Shown here: positions 9,017 to 18,218 of the stretch, piece by piece
Layout: every line of letters starts with the position of its first letter
Numbering within the stretch: position 1 is the stretch's first letter
NCBI GenBank assembly: GCA_019750135.1
Contig: JAIEOV010000017.1
Location: 42,190 to 106,189 of the forward strand
Reading direction: 5' to 3'
Origin: Reyranella sp.
GTDB taxonomy: Bacteria; Pseudomonadota; Alphaproteobacteria; Reyranellales; Reyranellaceae
Length of the DNA: 64,000 bases
The notes under the pieces: model-generated
Seen by the model: only the letters and a program-made list of their open reading frames with translations
Database searches by the model: none
What the model was told of the DNA's origin: nothing
Made by a program: the position numbers and the translations under genes

Positions 9017-10171
9017 CTAAGAAGCCCCACTTCGCCTGCTGAGACCGAGTGTCGTCGCCGCTTCGATGATCGCTTCCGCGGCACGCTGCGGTGAATAAAC
9101 TTCGATCTTGTCTGCGAGCCGGCGCCGAACATGGGCCCGATCCAGCGACAGCACGTCTTTCATGGCAACCGCCAGGGCAGCGACGTCGCCGAACGGGAAG
9201 ATTGCTCCTGTTGCGCCTGCATCGATGAGGTCAGGCCCGCAGCCGACTGCGTCCGACACGACAGCGGGAACGCCGCATGCCATGGCCTCGTTGACCACCA
9301 GTCCCCACGTCTCCTGGGCATTGGAAGGCAGCACCAGCAAGTCGGCTGCGGCATACACTGCCGGCAGTTCACTCTGGTTCACGAAGCCCATGAACTCGAC
9401 ACGAACGGACGCATTTGCCGCAATCTGCCGGAGTTCAGCCTCGAGCTCGCCGGAGCCCGCGAAAGCGACTTCAATCGGTTGTCCGGAGAGTTGTGACACG
9501 GCATGCAGCAGATCGGCAGGACGCTTGCGTGGGATCAGCTTGCCGACGAACAGGATGCGCCGGCGGCTGGGATCGCGCGATACGGCAGCGGCGGCGCTGG
9601 CGGCGGCGAAGGCCTCGTTGTCGATGCAGTGCGGCGAGAAGAACAAGCGGTCTGTCGGGGCGCCGTAATGCAGGAGATAGTCGCGATTCCTTTGGCCGAC
9701 ATAGAGGAACCCGTCGAAGCGACGCAACAGATGCGAGAACGCCAGCCATTTGGCCACTTGGATGAAGGTGTTGCGCTGGGTGCGGAGTTGCGAATCGCCA
9801 CGGACCAGCACCGGCACGCCGTGCCGGCGGCAGGCGCGGACGGCCTGCCAGTAGCAGCGCAACGCCCAGCCCGGCACGACGAAGGCGTCGAACCTACCGC
9901 GAGCGATCTCCTCGGCGATGCCCGGCGTGTCGCAGCCGGAGAAGCGATCGGTCGACGGCTCGCGGGCGACATTGACGAGGAAGCGGCTGTCATAACCCGA
10001 CAGCAGGTCGACGTCCCAATCGAAGGCCACGCCGAAACCAGCGCGCGCCTGCTGCTCGGCCGTCTGCCGATGGGCGAAGAACACGGTGAGATCGCATTGT
10101 TTCGCCAAGGCACGGAAGATCGGCGTGTAGTACTGGATCGGATGGCTGACCAGGAAGCCGATGCGCGCCAT
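9017..10171 (-). CDS. GT4-family glycosyltransferase (GT-B fold)
   Basis: 384 residues. N-terminal MARIGFLVSHPIQYYTP is the classic start of GT4 enzymes that act on surface glycans. The C-terminal nucleotide-sugar domain shows RRRILFVGKLIPRKRP followed by the E-x7-E motif in QETWGLVVNEAMACG. It is a retaining transferase at the cytoplasmic membrane face. It starts 2 nt after the stop of the gene at 10174, so it is the last gene of a tightly coupled minus-strand run (10174, 11466, 12580, 13806, 14920). Donor and acceptor are unknown. Confidence 0.9.
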   Translation of the reverse strand: MARIGFLVSHPIQYYTPIFRALAKQCDLTVFFAHRQTAEQQARAGFGVAFDWDVDLLSGYDSRFLVNVAREPSTDRFSGCDTPGIAEEIARGRFDAFVVPGWALRCYWQAVRACRRHGVPVLVRGDSQLRTQRNTFIQVAKWLAFSHLLRRFDGFLYVGQRNRDYLLHYGAPTDRLFFSPHCIDNEAFAAASAAAAVSRDPSRRRILFVGKLIPRKRPADLLHAVSQLSGQPIEVAFAGSGELEAELRQIAANASVRVEFMGFVNQSELPAVYAAADLLVLPSNAQETWGLVVNEAMACGVPAVVSDAVGCGPDLIDAGATGAIFPFGDVAALAVAMKDVLSLDRAHVRRRLADKIEVYSPQRAAEAIIEAATTLGLSRRSGAS

Positions 10172-10173
10172 CG

Positions 10174-11469
10174 CTAGCCCCGCCCTGCCGCAGCGCGCTC
10201 GCAGGCGAGGTCGAGCGCCGTTGCCAGCGCCTGCGTCGACGCACGGGCCGAAAAGGCGTCGAAGGCTACTCGATCCACGGCATCGGCGTCATAGGTCTTG
10301 TCGTCGATGAACGACCGCAGGCCATCGGCCACCTCGCCCGCCGCCGGCAGCGCCCCTTCGGTGAGCGTCAGCACCCTGCCGGCATGCATCGAACGCACCA
10401 TGTCCACCGCCGTGCTGTCCCGGTGCAGCATGGCGAAGACTGGACGGCGCGACAGCATGGCCTGGAACACCTTGGACGGCGTGTAGTGAGTCTCGGTCGA
10501 GCCCAGCACCAGCACTGCATCGCTCCGACTCAGGTGATTGAGGGCGTCGACATAACCAATACGCTGCGGGTGCTCGTCGACGATGTCGGCGACCCCCGCC
10601 CGTTCGGCGCGCGACTGCACCTGGTGCCCGGCCGGATCGTCGGGCGAACTGCCCGTTCCGACGAAGTGCACCTTGAGGCGAGCGGCGATGTCGGGCGCTC
10701 GTGCCTTGAGGGCGCCCAGTCCGGCCAGGAAGGCGTCGAGCACGACGATTCCCGCCGGCAGCAGGGCGCCGGCGTAGATCATGTGGAAACGGCCGTCGCC
10801 CGGCTGGAACAGGAAAGGCGGCCGGTCGAGATTCCGCACCAGGCCGTAGTCCTCCGGCGCGATGCCCATCGGCATGCAGGCGACGACGGCGTTCTTGGCG
10901 ACCTCGGGATTGCGCTCGAGCATGCCCGCGACATACCCCGGCGCCATGCCGGTGATCAGGCTCGCCCCCTGCACCGCCCATGGCTCGAGGATCGATGCCA
11001 ACCGATACGAGCCCCAGGCTCGACTGAACGGCACGTCGATGCCGGGCCAGCGGTTGATCCACGGGTCCTGGTAGTCGATGCCGAACGGCAGCCCGTAGCG
11101 GCGATGGATCAGCCGCCCGACGGGCGCCAGGAAGTTCGACGGGATGGTGATCAGGACGAAGTCGATCTCGCGCCGCGCCGCCAGTTCCGCCAGCACGCGG
11201 TAGCACCCCCGGAAGGCGCGCACGCCGATGTCGCCGACCAACCTGACGGGCCGCGTCGACATCGTCGGCGCATGGATGACCCTGAGCCCGGGCGCTACCA
11301 GGCGCTCGAGATCGGCATCCGGCCGCTCTTCGTAGAGCGCCGGGTCTCCCGTGACGACGATGGGCTCCCAGCCGAATTCCGGCAGATGGCGCGACCACAA
11401 CCGCGCCCGCTGCGCGCCGACCAGGTTGCTGGGCGCGAAGTGACCGCTCACCAGGGCGAGCCGCTTCAT
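10174..11469 (-). CDS. Glycosyltransferase, GT-B fold, family 4-like
   Basis: 431 residues. The N-terminal domain starts KRLALVSGHFAPSNLVGAQR, a Rossmann strand and glycine-rich loop common to GT4 proteins of polysaccharide loci; the central FGIDYQDPWINR motif is typical of this subgroup. The C-terminal domain has ETHYTPSKVFQAMLSRRPV, which replaces the usual E-x7-E with a T-P-S-K-V-F motif known from WbuB-like relatives. The start ATG overlaps the stop of the gene at 11466 by 4 nt, showing coupling. Sugar specificity is unknown. Confidence 0.82.
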   Translation of the reverse strand: MKRLALVSGHFAPSNLVGAQRARLWSRHLPEFGWEPIVVTGDPALYEERPDADLERLVAPGLRVIHAPTMSTRPVRLVGDIGVRAFRGCYRVLAELAARREIDFVLITIPSNFLAPVGRLIHRRYGLPFGIDYQDPWINRWPGIDVPFSRAWGSYRLASILEPWAVQGASLITGMAPGYVAGMLERNPEVAKNAVVACMPMGIAPEDYGLVRNLDRPPFLFQPGDGRFHMIYAGALLPAGIVVLDAFLAGLGALKARAPDIAARLKVHFVGTGSSPDDPAGHQVQSRAERAGVADIVDEHPQRIGYVDALNHLSRSDAVLVLGSTETHYTPSKVFQAMLSRRPVFAMLHRDSTAVDMVRSMHAGRVLTLTEGALPAAGEVADGLRSFIDDKTYDADAVDRVAFDAFSARASTQALATALDLACERAAAGRG

Positions 11470-12515
11470 CGTCGCGACTTCAACGCCGAACGCGCACTCT
11501 CATAAAGCTCGACGTAGTGCGCGACCACGACGTCGGGCGCATACTCCTGCTCGGCGCGGCGCCGGCAACCGGCACGATCGATGGTGTCGAGCTTGGCCAC
11601 CGCCTCGCAGCCCTCCTCGATCGACTTGATGAGGAACCCGTCGACACCCTGGCGCACGATCTCGGGCAGCGAGCCGCGTGGACAGGAGATGACCGGCGTG
11701 CCGCAGCCCAGCGCCTCGGCGAACACGATGCCGAACGGCTCGTTCCACTGGATGGGGACGACCATGGCGCGCGCCTCGCCCAGCACCTTGTTCTTCTGCA
11801 CGTCGTCGACCGGCCCGACATACTCGATGCCGTCGCGGCCGATCCACGGCTCGATCTCGGTCCGCCAGTACTCGCCCTCGGGGCCCGTGTCGGAGTGATT
11901 GCCGGCGATCACCAGCCGGTGGCCAGTACGGCGTGCGATCTCGATCGCCCAGTGGGCGCCCTTGATACTCTCGACTCGACTCAGGAAACAGAGCGGCGCG
12001 TCTGCCGCGACCGTCGGCCTGAAGGTGAGCGAATCGATCTCGAAGAAGTTGGGGATGCCGCGCCAGTCCCCACCGAAGCGCCGCCCGCAGGCGGCGATAT
12101 AGTCGCTGCACCCCGTGAAGCGCAGCACCTCGGGCGCCGCGAGCTTCACCGCCATGTCGATCGTGCGCCTGGTCGGATCGCGCTGGAACGACATGACGAT
12201 CGGGATCGCACCGCGCAGCAGCGGGGTCAGGTAGGCAATCCGCGAAAAGCTGTGAATGACGTCGGGCTTGAAGGCGCGCACGGCCCGCCACAGGGCGACG
12301 CCATTGCGCAGTGTGTCGGTGCGCGACAGCGAACTCTCGCCCGGCCAGGCATGGAAGGCATCAGCCGGACATTGCGAGCCGGGCTTGGCGACCAGGCAGA
12401 CCTTGTGCCCGCCCGCGCGCAGGCGGCGCACCAGGCCGTCGACGATGCGCTCGATACCGCCATAGAGACGAGGCGGCACTTCGATCTCCGGATCGGCGGT
12501 GATCAGGATGCGCAT
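11466..12515 (-). CDS. GT4-family glycosyltransferase
   Basis: 349 residues. It begins MRILITADPEIEVPPRLYGG, matching the GT4 subgroup that acts on exopolysaccharide precursors. The C-terminal part contains CFLSRVESIKGAHWAIEIA and the E-x7-E motif NEPFGIVFAEALGCGTPVI. The start is placed at ATG 12515 because the family begins there; ATG 12524 adds three residues. The stop overlaps the next start (11469) by 4 nt. It lies 64 nt downstream of the gene at 12580. Confidence 0.9.
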   Translation of the reverse strand: MRILITADPEIEVPPRLYGGIERIVDGLVRRLRAGGHKVCLVAKPGSQCPADAFHAWPGESSLSRTDTLRNGVALWRAVRAFKPDVIHSFSRIAYLTPLLRGAIPIVMSFQRDPTRRTIDMAVKLAAPEVLRFTGCSDYIAACGRRFGGDWRGIPNFFEIDSLTFRPTVAADAPLCFLSRVESIKGAHWAIEIARRTGHRLVIAGNHSDTGPEGEYWRTEIEPWIGRDGIEYVGPVDDVQKNKVLGEARAMVVPIQWNEPFGIVFAEALGCGTPVISCPRGSLPEIVRQGVDGFLIKSIEEGCEAVAKLDTIDRAGCRRRAEQEYAPDVVVAHYVELYESARSALKSRR

Positions 12516-12579
12516 CAGCGGCATATGCTCCGGTGCAAGTGTGGACTAGGCCAGCCGCCGGTCCCCTGTTTCAGGGTCG

Positions 12580-13809
12580 TCATGCTGCTACCCTCCTGTT
12601 CGCAAAGGCCCGCTCGACGGAGCTCAGCAAAACCTTCTTCTCGACGTCCCAGTTGTAGCGCTCGCGTCCCAATCGCCACGCCATCTCTCGTGCTGCCGAC
12701 CGTTCGTCGGGCGCCGCGAGCCGATCAAGCACCGCCGCGATGCCGGCAGGATCTGCCAAGGAGACAACGCGCGCTGCCGCCCCCAGTTCAGGGGCCAGGG
12801 CATCTTGCGCCGGCGTGTTGCTCAACAACACCGGCACGCCGGCCAACAGGTAGGTGAAGATCTTGTTGGTAAGGCAGACCCGGCGATTCTCGCTGACGTC
12901 GGTTTCCAACGACAGGCCGACATCGTAGTCCGCCGCCAGCCGTACCATCTCCTGCGGCGCTGCCATCGGCAATAGGCGGACGCTGTCCGCGACGCCGAGC
13001 TCGCGCGCCAGCTCCATCAGGCTGTCGCCATGCCCCCACCGATTGCTGCCGCGGATGTCGAGGGTGACGCGCATCGTCGTCCGTGCCATTGCCCGGATGA
13101 AGGCCTGCAGGCCGCGATCCAGGCCGACCGTCTGCGAAAACCAGTAGGCCCTGAACACGCCCTGCCCTGTGCATACCGGCTCTGCCGGCGCCATCGCGAG
13201 AGGAAAGACGTTGAGCACTGCGGTCGGCTCGACCCCGTAGCGGGCGCGATACGCCTTGCCGATCAGCGGCGCCGCTGCCGTCACATGGCGGCAGCCCGGC
13301 AGCAGGACGCGTTCGATGGTCTGCACCAGACCTATCTGAAGCGCCGTGCCCTCGCCCGTGTGCAGATCCTCCGCATCGAAGCCCAGCATCGCACCGCGAC
13401 GCCGGGCAGCCTGACCCGCGGCAGCCAGGCCAGCGACGTAGTGCCCGACATAGAGGTCGGCCGGCACGCCTCTCGCTGCCCGCGCCAACGCGGCGACCGG
13501 GCCGCCGTAGGCCCGGGCGGCCAATGCCACGGGGATGTGCGTTCCGGCCAGCTTCGCGACGGCGCCCGCCAACAGACCGATCGGTCGCTCGCTGGCCGAC
13601 CGCGGCACACGCACGACTTTCCATCCCACTGAAGCGGCGATCTCGTCGTCGAAGCCGCGTAGCGCTTCCGTATAGTCACAGGCGATGGCGGTGACGGCGT
13701 AACCCGCCTCGTGCAGAGCGTCGGCTTCCTTCAGCACGCGTGGATTGGACGCGAGGTTGCCCGGGCTCACGATGCAGATGGCGCCGCGCGCGGGACTGCG
13801 CGTCGTCAT
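12580..13809 (-). CDS. Glycosyltransferase, GT4-like
   Basis: 409 residues. N-terminal ICIVSPGNLASNPRVLKEAD is a GT4-type start, and the C-terminal half has a CLTNKIFTYLLAGVPVL motif replacing the usual E-x7-E, as in several exopolysaccharide transferases. The protein is assigned to the GT-B fold by layout; the catalytic residues are less clear than in neighbouring enzymes. The start ATG overlaps the preceding stop by 4 nt (13806-13809) and has GGAAAGG just upstream. Substrate unknown. Confidence 0.8.
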   Translation of the reverse strand: MTTRSPARGAICIVSPGNLASNPRVLKEADALHEAGYAVTAIACDYTEALRGFDDEIAASVGWKVVRVPRSASERPIGLLAGAVAKLAGTHIPVALAARAYGGPVAALARAARGVPADLYVGHYVAGLAAAGQAARRRGAMLGFDAEDLHTGEGTALQIGLVQTIERVLLPGCRHVTAAAPLIGKAYRARYGVEPTAVLNVFPLAMAPAEPVCTGQGVFRAYWFSQTVGLDRGLQAFIRAMARTTMRVTLDIRGSNRWGHGDSLMELARELGVADSVRLLPMAAPQEMVRLAADYDVGLSLETDVSENRRVCLTNKIFTYLLAGVPVLLSNTPAQDALAPELGAAARVVSLADPAGIAAVLDRLAAPDERSAAREMAWRLGRERYNWDVEKKVLLSSVERAFANRRVAA

Positions 13810-14912
13810 GCCCTTTCCCTCATACGAGGCGGCCGGCCCAGAAGACGAGCGAGGAGCAACCGGACGGTCTCGGCAAAGTGCGGTCGCCGATAGGGCTCGA
13901 TCGCCGACGGGTCGGCCCGTCCCTGCCCAAGCATGCGGGCGACAGCCTCGGTCAGGCCAGCCTGGTCGGTGGGATCGACGATCGTGCCCACGCTACCGAT
14001 GGGAATGGCGTCCGCGCTGCCGCCCCCTGCGCCGCCGATCACACGCAGGCCGCAGGCCGCGGCTTCGAGATAGACGATGCCGAAGCCTTCCTCTGAGCTC
14101 GGCATCACGAACAGATCGGCCAGGCGATAGAGATCGGGCAGGTCCTCATCGGGTACGTAGCCCAGGAAACGCACAGCCGACGCATCGCCCGTCTGCTCAC
14201 GGGCGCGCGCCTCCAGCCGGGCGCGATCGTCGCCCTCGCCGGCGATGGCGTAGACCAGGCCGGGCAAACGTGCGCGCAGCCCCGGCAAGGCCGCGAAGAC
14301 GAGCTCGTGGCCCTTGTAGCGCTCGCCGGCCGACAGGCGGCCGACGGCAAGCAGGATCGGGCCGGGTCCGAGCTTCAGGCGCTCACGCAGCACGGGCGAG
14401 GCCGGGCCGGGCACAAAACGCTCGTCGACGGTGTTGGGCAGCACCCGCACCCGTTCAGGCGCGAGATCGACCCAGTCCAGCAGATGTTTGCGGGTGCCAC
14501 GGCTGACCGCGGTCACCTGGTCTGCTGCCTCGATGGCCCGGCGCACGACGGTCCGGCGGTCACGCCAGACTTCGGTGCCGTGCGTCTGCAGCCAGTAGTG
14601 GGCACCAAGCAGGCGCGCCAGCAAGGCCGCCAACGGCCCCATGTAAACATGCCCGCAGAAGACGACGTCCACGGGCCGAAAGCGCCAGGCGGCCCACAGC
14701 GCCGCGAGCGAAAATGCGAGCCGCCCGAACCTGGCGGGCTGTTGGCGCACGCCGGCGGGAAGCACCTCGCCGCTCGCCGCACCGAGACGCGGCAGCACGA
14801 GGATTTCCGCGCCCGTCGCGGCCAATGCGGCGAAGAGGTCGCGGTTGTAGCAGGCGATACCGCCGCGCCCGCCGTAGGCATCGCCGACCAAAGCCAGAAT
14901 CCGGACCATCAT
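13806..14912 (-). CDS. GT4-family glycosyltransferase
   Basis: 368 residues. Motifs in order are RILALVGDAYGGRGGIACYN at the N-terminus, LQTHGTEVW, VTAVSRGTRKHLL, ILLAVGRLSAGERYKGHE and the E-x7-E motif SSEEGFGIVYLEAAACG, a complete GT4 set like WcaL/Wbp-type mannosyl or glucosyl transferases. The start is one of two adjacent ATGs (14912 or 14909); the in-frame extension to 15026 lies inside the asparagine synthetase gene. It starts 7 nt after that stop, so the two are co-transcribed. Confidence 0.92.
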   Translation of the reverse strand: MMVRILALVGDAYGGRGGIACYNRDLFAALAATGAEILVLPRLGAASGEVLPAGVRQQPARFGRLAFSLAALWAAWRFRPVDVVFCGHVYMGPLAALLARLLGAHYWLQTHGTEVWRDRRTVVRRAIEAADQVTAVSRGTRKHLLDWVDLAPERVRVLPNTVDERFVPGPASPVLRERLKLGPGPILLAVGRLSAGERYKGHELVFAALPGLRARLPGLVYAIAGEGDDRARLEARAREQTGDASAVRFLGYVPDEDLPDLYRLADLFVMPSSEEGFGIVYLEAAACGLRVIGGAGGGSADAIPIGSVGTIVDPTDQAGLTEAVARMLGQGRADPSAIEPYRRPHFAETVRLLLARLLGRPPRMRERA

Positions 14913-14919
14913 CGTCGCG

Positions 14920-16758
14920 TCACGCCACCTCGGGACTCGTCCAGCCGCTGTGCCAGACGCGCCGTACCCATCCGCGCGAGGCGGCGGAGAAATCGACCGT
15001 CGCGCGAGCCGGCTCGCCGGCCGCATCGCGCAGCCATCGGCCGATCGGCATCACGAAGCCTGTCTTGCGCCTGTTGCGGACGGCGTCCGGCAATGGCGGC
15101 TGCGGCACCTCGGCCACGGCGTCCTTGGCGTTGAGGCGAGCCAGCACCTCGCCCGGCGGCAGGGCGGCGAGGAAGAAAGGATCGACGTACGGCACGCGGA
15201 TCTCGACGCCGTGGGACATGCCTGCCCAGTCGGCGTCGCGCAGCAGTTGGGTGCGCATGTAGAGGGCGGTCTCCATGGCGGCGACCCGGTCGAAATCGCC
15301 GAGCCCTCGCCCCGCCTGCAATGACGACGCGATGTAGCTGAGCGGCGCCAGGCGGCGCAGGCCATCCGCCACCAGCGCGGGGTCGAGCAGCTCGTCGAGC
15401 TCCCATGGCATGTAGACGCTGCGGCGCAGCAGATAGGCGCCGGCCCAGTTCCCGCCGTATTGCAGCAGTCCGGCCGCCTTGGGACTTAGGCCTAATCCCG
15501 CACCGATCGCCGCCGACAAACCCCGCCTGGCGAGCGCACCGACGCCGGGCAACCATGACAGTGGCCCGAGCCAGCGCACGCTTCGCGGCACGTCGGCAAA
15601 CGACGGATAGCCGCCGAAGCATTCATCGGCACCGAGGCCGCTCAGCGCGACCTTGATGCCCGCCTCGCGGGCAGCCTTGGAGACGAACCACGTGTTGAAG
15701 CCATCGATGGTCGGCAGGTCCATGGCATCGAGGAGCGCCGGCAGATCCGCCTCGAACTCGGCGCGATCGACGGTACGAACGATGTGGTGGGCGCCATAGC
15801 GGCTGGCGACCTCGGCCGCGAGCGGCGCTTCATCGACAGGCAGGCCCTTGAACTCGGCGAAGGCAAGAGTGACCGCCGAGACCGAGCGCGCCCCCAATCC
15901 CGCCATGGCGCCGAGCAGCGCGCCCGAATCGAGGCCGGCCGACAGGAACACGGCAACCGGCACGTCGGCCACCAGATGGTGGCGCACTGAATCGCGCACC
16001 GCATCGACGAGGCGACGTCGCGCATCGGCCGCGTCCGTGCTCGGCTTCAGCGCGCGTTCAGCCAGAGCGCCGGCGACGTCGTAGTAGCGTCGCGGCGCAC
16101 CTGGGCCGGTCGCGTCGACGGTCAGGGTCGTGCCGGCCGGCAGGCAATGGACGTCGCGCCACACCGTGAACGGCTCGGGCACGCTGCCGAAGAGATGGAA
16201 ACCCACGATGCCCGCCGAATCGGGATCGCGGGCAACGGCGCCACCGGCCAGCAGGGCCTTGGCCTGGGAAGCGAACCGTACGGTCCAGCCGTCGTCGCTC
16301 CAATAAAGCGGCTTGATGCCCAGAGGATCGCGCGCCAGCAGCAGCGTGCGCTTCCTTTCATCCCACAGGCCGAAGGCAAACATGCCGCGCAGCTTGCGCA
16401 CCATGTCGGCGCCGCAATCGATATAGAGCTGCAGCAACACCTCGGTGTCCGAGTCGCTGCGGAAGGTATGACCACGCGCCACCAGCTCTTCGCGCAGTTC
16501 GCGGTAGTTGTAGATCTCGCCGTTGAACGTGATGGTGTACTGACCGCACGCGCTGTGCATGGGCTGCGCGCCGGCCGCGCTGAGGTCGATGATGGCCAGC
16601 CGCTGATGGCCAAAACCGGTCCGGCCGTCGGCGGCGAGCCAGAGCCCTCGGCCGTCGGGACCGCGCGCCAACATGCGGTCGTTGATGCGTGCCAGCTCAG
16701 CGCGATCGATCGAGGGCGCGACGGCAAGGTAGGCATGGATGCCGGCTATTCCACACAT
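14920..16758 (-). CDS. asnB: Asparagine synthetase (glutamine-hydrolysing), class B
   Basis: 612 residues, normal length. Residue 2 is Cys (MCGIAGI), the N-terminal nucleophile amidotransferase that releases ammonia from glutamine. The C-terminal ATP pyrophosphatase domain has FLSAGLDSGALL near residue 270, a variant of the SGGLDS P-loop (Ala for the first Gly). The start must be ATG 16758 so that Cys follows Met; a longer frame to 16821 would bury the nucleophile. AsnB paralogs in polysaccharide loci often amidate uronic acids or other glycan carboxylates rather than make asparagine; that role is inferred from context here. Confidence 0.9.
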   Translation of the reverse strand: MCGIAGIHAYLAVAPSIDRAELARINDRMLARGPDGRGLWLAADGRTGFGHQRLAIIDLSAAGAQPMHSACGQYTITFNGEIYNYRELREELVARGHTFRSDSDTEVLLQLYIDCGADMVRKLRGMFAFGLWDERKRTLLLARDPLGIKPLYWSDDGWTVRFASQAKALLAGGAVARDPDSAGIVGFHLFGSVPEPFTVWRDVHCLPAGTTLTVDATGPGAPRRYYDVAGALAERALKPSTDAADARRRLVDAVRDSVRHHLVADVPVAVFLSAGLDSGALLGAMAGLGARSVSAVTLAFAEFKGLPVDEAPLAAEVASRYGAHHIVRTVDRAEFEADLPALLDAMDLPTIDGFNTWFVSKAAREAGIKVALSGLGADECFGGYPSFADVPRSVRWLGPLSWLPGVGALARRGLSAAIGAGLGLSPKAAGLLQYGGNWAGAYLLRRSVYMPWELDELLDPALVADGLRRLAPLSYIASSLQAGRGLGDFDRVAAMETALYMRTQLLRDADWAGMSHGVEIRVPYVDPFFLAALPPGEVLARLNAKDAVAEVPQPPLPDAVRNRRKTGFVMPIGRWLRDAAGEPARATVDFSAASRGWVRRVWHSGWTSPEVA

Positions 16759-16786
16759 GGCTCGGATCGCAAGAAGGCGGCGACGG

Positions 16787-18103
16787 TCAGCGTGCACCGG
16801 TGCCGCGGAACACCACGGCAAAGGTACGCAGCACGATCACAAGATCAAGCCACAGTGAGCAGTGCTTCAGGTAGTACAGGTCGTACTCGAGCTTGGATCG
16901 CATCTCGTCGGACTCATGGGCATAGCCCTGGTTGATCTGCGCCCAGCCGGTGACGCCCGGCCGCACGATGCCGCGCAGCGCGAAGTGCTCGATGTCGCGC
17001 ACATAGCTCTTCTCGAGCGATTCCGCCTCCGGCCGTGGTCCGACCCAGCTCATGTCGCCATGCAGGACGTTGAAGAGCTGCGGCAGCTCGTCGAGCCGGC
17101 ACTTGCGCAGGAAGGCGCCGATGCGCGTGATGCGCGGATCGGCGGCGGCGGTGAAGCTCGGGCCACCGGCACCGTGGAACATGGTGCGGAACTTGACCAT
17201 GCGGAACGCCTGTCCGCGCCGGCCGATGCGCGTCTGCATGAAAAAGACCGGACCGGGGCTGTCTAAGCGGACGATCAGCGCCACGCCGACCAGCACCGGC
17301 AGGAGGATCGGCAACATGAGCACGGTGAGGCCAAGCTCGACGGCGCGGCGCACGACGAGATACTGACGAGACGGCAGCAGGGCGCCGAACTCGTTGGGCG
17401 TGAGCCCGCCGAGAGGCGTACGGCCAGTCATGGTCTCGACGATGTAGCGCCGGTCCAGCACCGGCACGCCGGCGATCGCAGCATCGGCCAAAGCGGCGAG
17501 CCGGCCCTCGCCCAGGTCTGCGCCGAGATCGGCGACGATGGCATCCACCCTGATGTCCTGCCGTTGCACGTCGTCGAAGTCGAGCCATCGGCACGTCGAG
17601 AGCATAGGCATGTCGGCAATGGACGAATGGGGGATCACGGCGTAGTTGCGGACCAGGTAGCGCGACCGCAGCTGCGCCACACTCGCCATCCAGATGACCG
17701 TCAAAAGGCCCGAGCCGAAGAACTGCACGCGTGAATAGTCGATGCGCAGCAACAGCAGAATAGCGGCGATCAAGGCGTAGGTCAGGATGGCGACTGGCGC
17801 GACATAGCCGAGGTTGCCCTGGAGGATAGCGCGCGGAAAGGCGTCGATTCTTCGACCACAATACCACACCACCGAATAGCCGACAGCGGTGGCGATGATG
17901 GTGAACTCAGCGCCGCCCCACGCACCGATGAACGGCTCACCCGTAGCGTAGATTGGAATCGGCAGCACCACGCAGAACAGGAAGCCGACAGCCGCATCGA
18001 TCCACGTCTCGATGAAGCGCTGCGGTGCCGACCGCATCGTCCGCGAGCCATTTCCCCGATGCCCCGTCAAGGCATTTGGCTCCATCGGAATCGCTCTGCG
18101 CAA
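16787..18103 (-). CDS. Polyprenyl-phosphate sugar-1-phosphate transferase (WbaP/WcaJ type)
   Basis: About 438 residues. It starts lipid-linked repeat-unit assembly by moving a sugar-1-phosphate from a nucleotide sugar to undecaprenyl phosphate. Four N-terminal hydrophobic segments are followed by a redox-like middle domain, one further hydrophobic helix (about residues 255-280) and the catalytic domain with KFRTMFHGAG, RKCRLDELPQLFNVL, MSWVGPRP and PGVTGWAQINQGY. The start is not simple: TTG at 18103 has a perfect GGAGG at 18112-18116 with an 8-nt spacer, whereas ATG at 18085 has no ribosome site and ATG at 18121 lies ahead of the GGAGG. I take the TTG. Confidence 0.88.
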   Translation of the reverse strand: MRRAIPMEPNALTGHRGNGSRTMRSAPQRFIETWIDAAVGFLFCVVLPIPIYATGEPFIGAWGGAEFTIIATAVGYSVVWYCGRRIDAFPRAILQGNLGYVAPVAILTYALIAAILLLLRIDYSRVQFFGSGLLTVIWMASVAQLRSRYLVRNYAVIPHSSIADMPMLSTCRWLDFDDVQRQDIRVDAIVADLGADLGEGRLAALADAAIAGVPVLDRRYIVETMTGRTPLGGLTPNEFGALLPSRQYLVVRRAVELGLTVLMLPILLPVLVGVALIVRLDSPGPVFFMQTRIGRRGQAFRMVKFRTMFHGAGGPSFTAAADPRITRIGAFLRKCRLDELPQLFNVLHGDMSWVGPRPEAESLEKSYVRDIEHFALRGIVRPGVTGWAQINQGYAHESDEMRSKLEYDLYYLKHCSLWLDLVIVLRTFAVVFRGTGAR

Positions 18104-18218
18104 GCCTACGCCCTCCCCCATTCCCTAAGGCGGCGAGCCGGATTGGCCACTCGCGGCACACCATACAACCAGCGGCCCCCACTGCACACTGTTTGCATCT
18201 TGGATGAGTATAGTTGAA

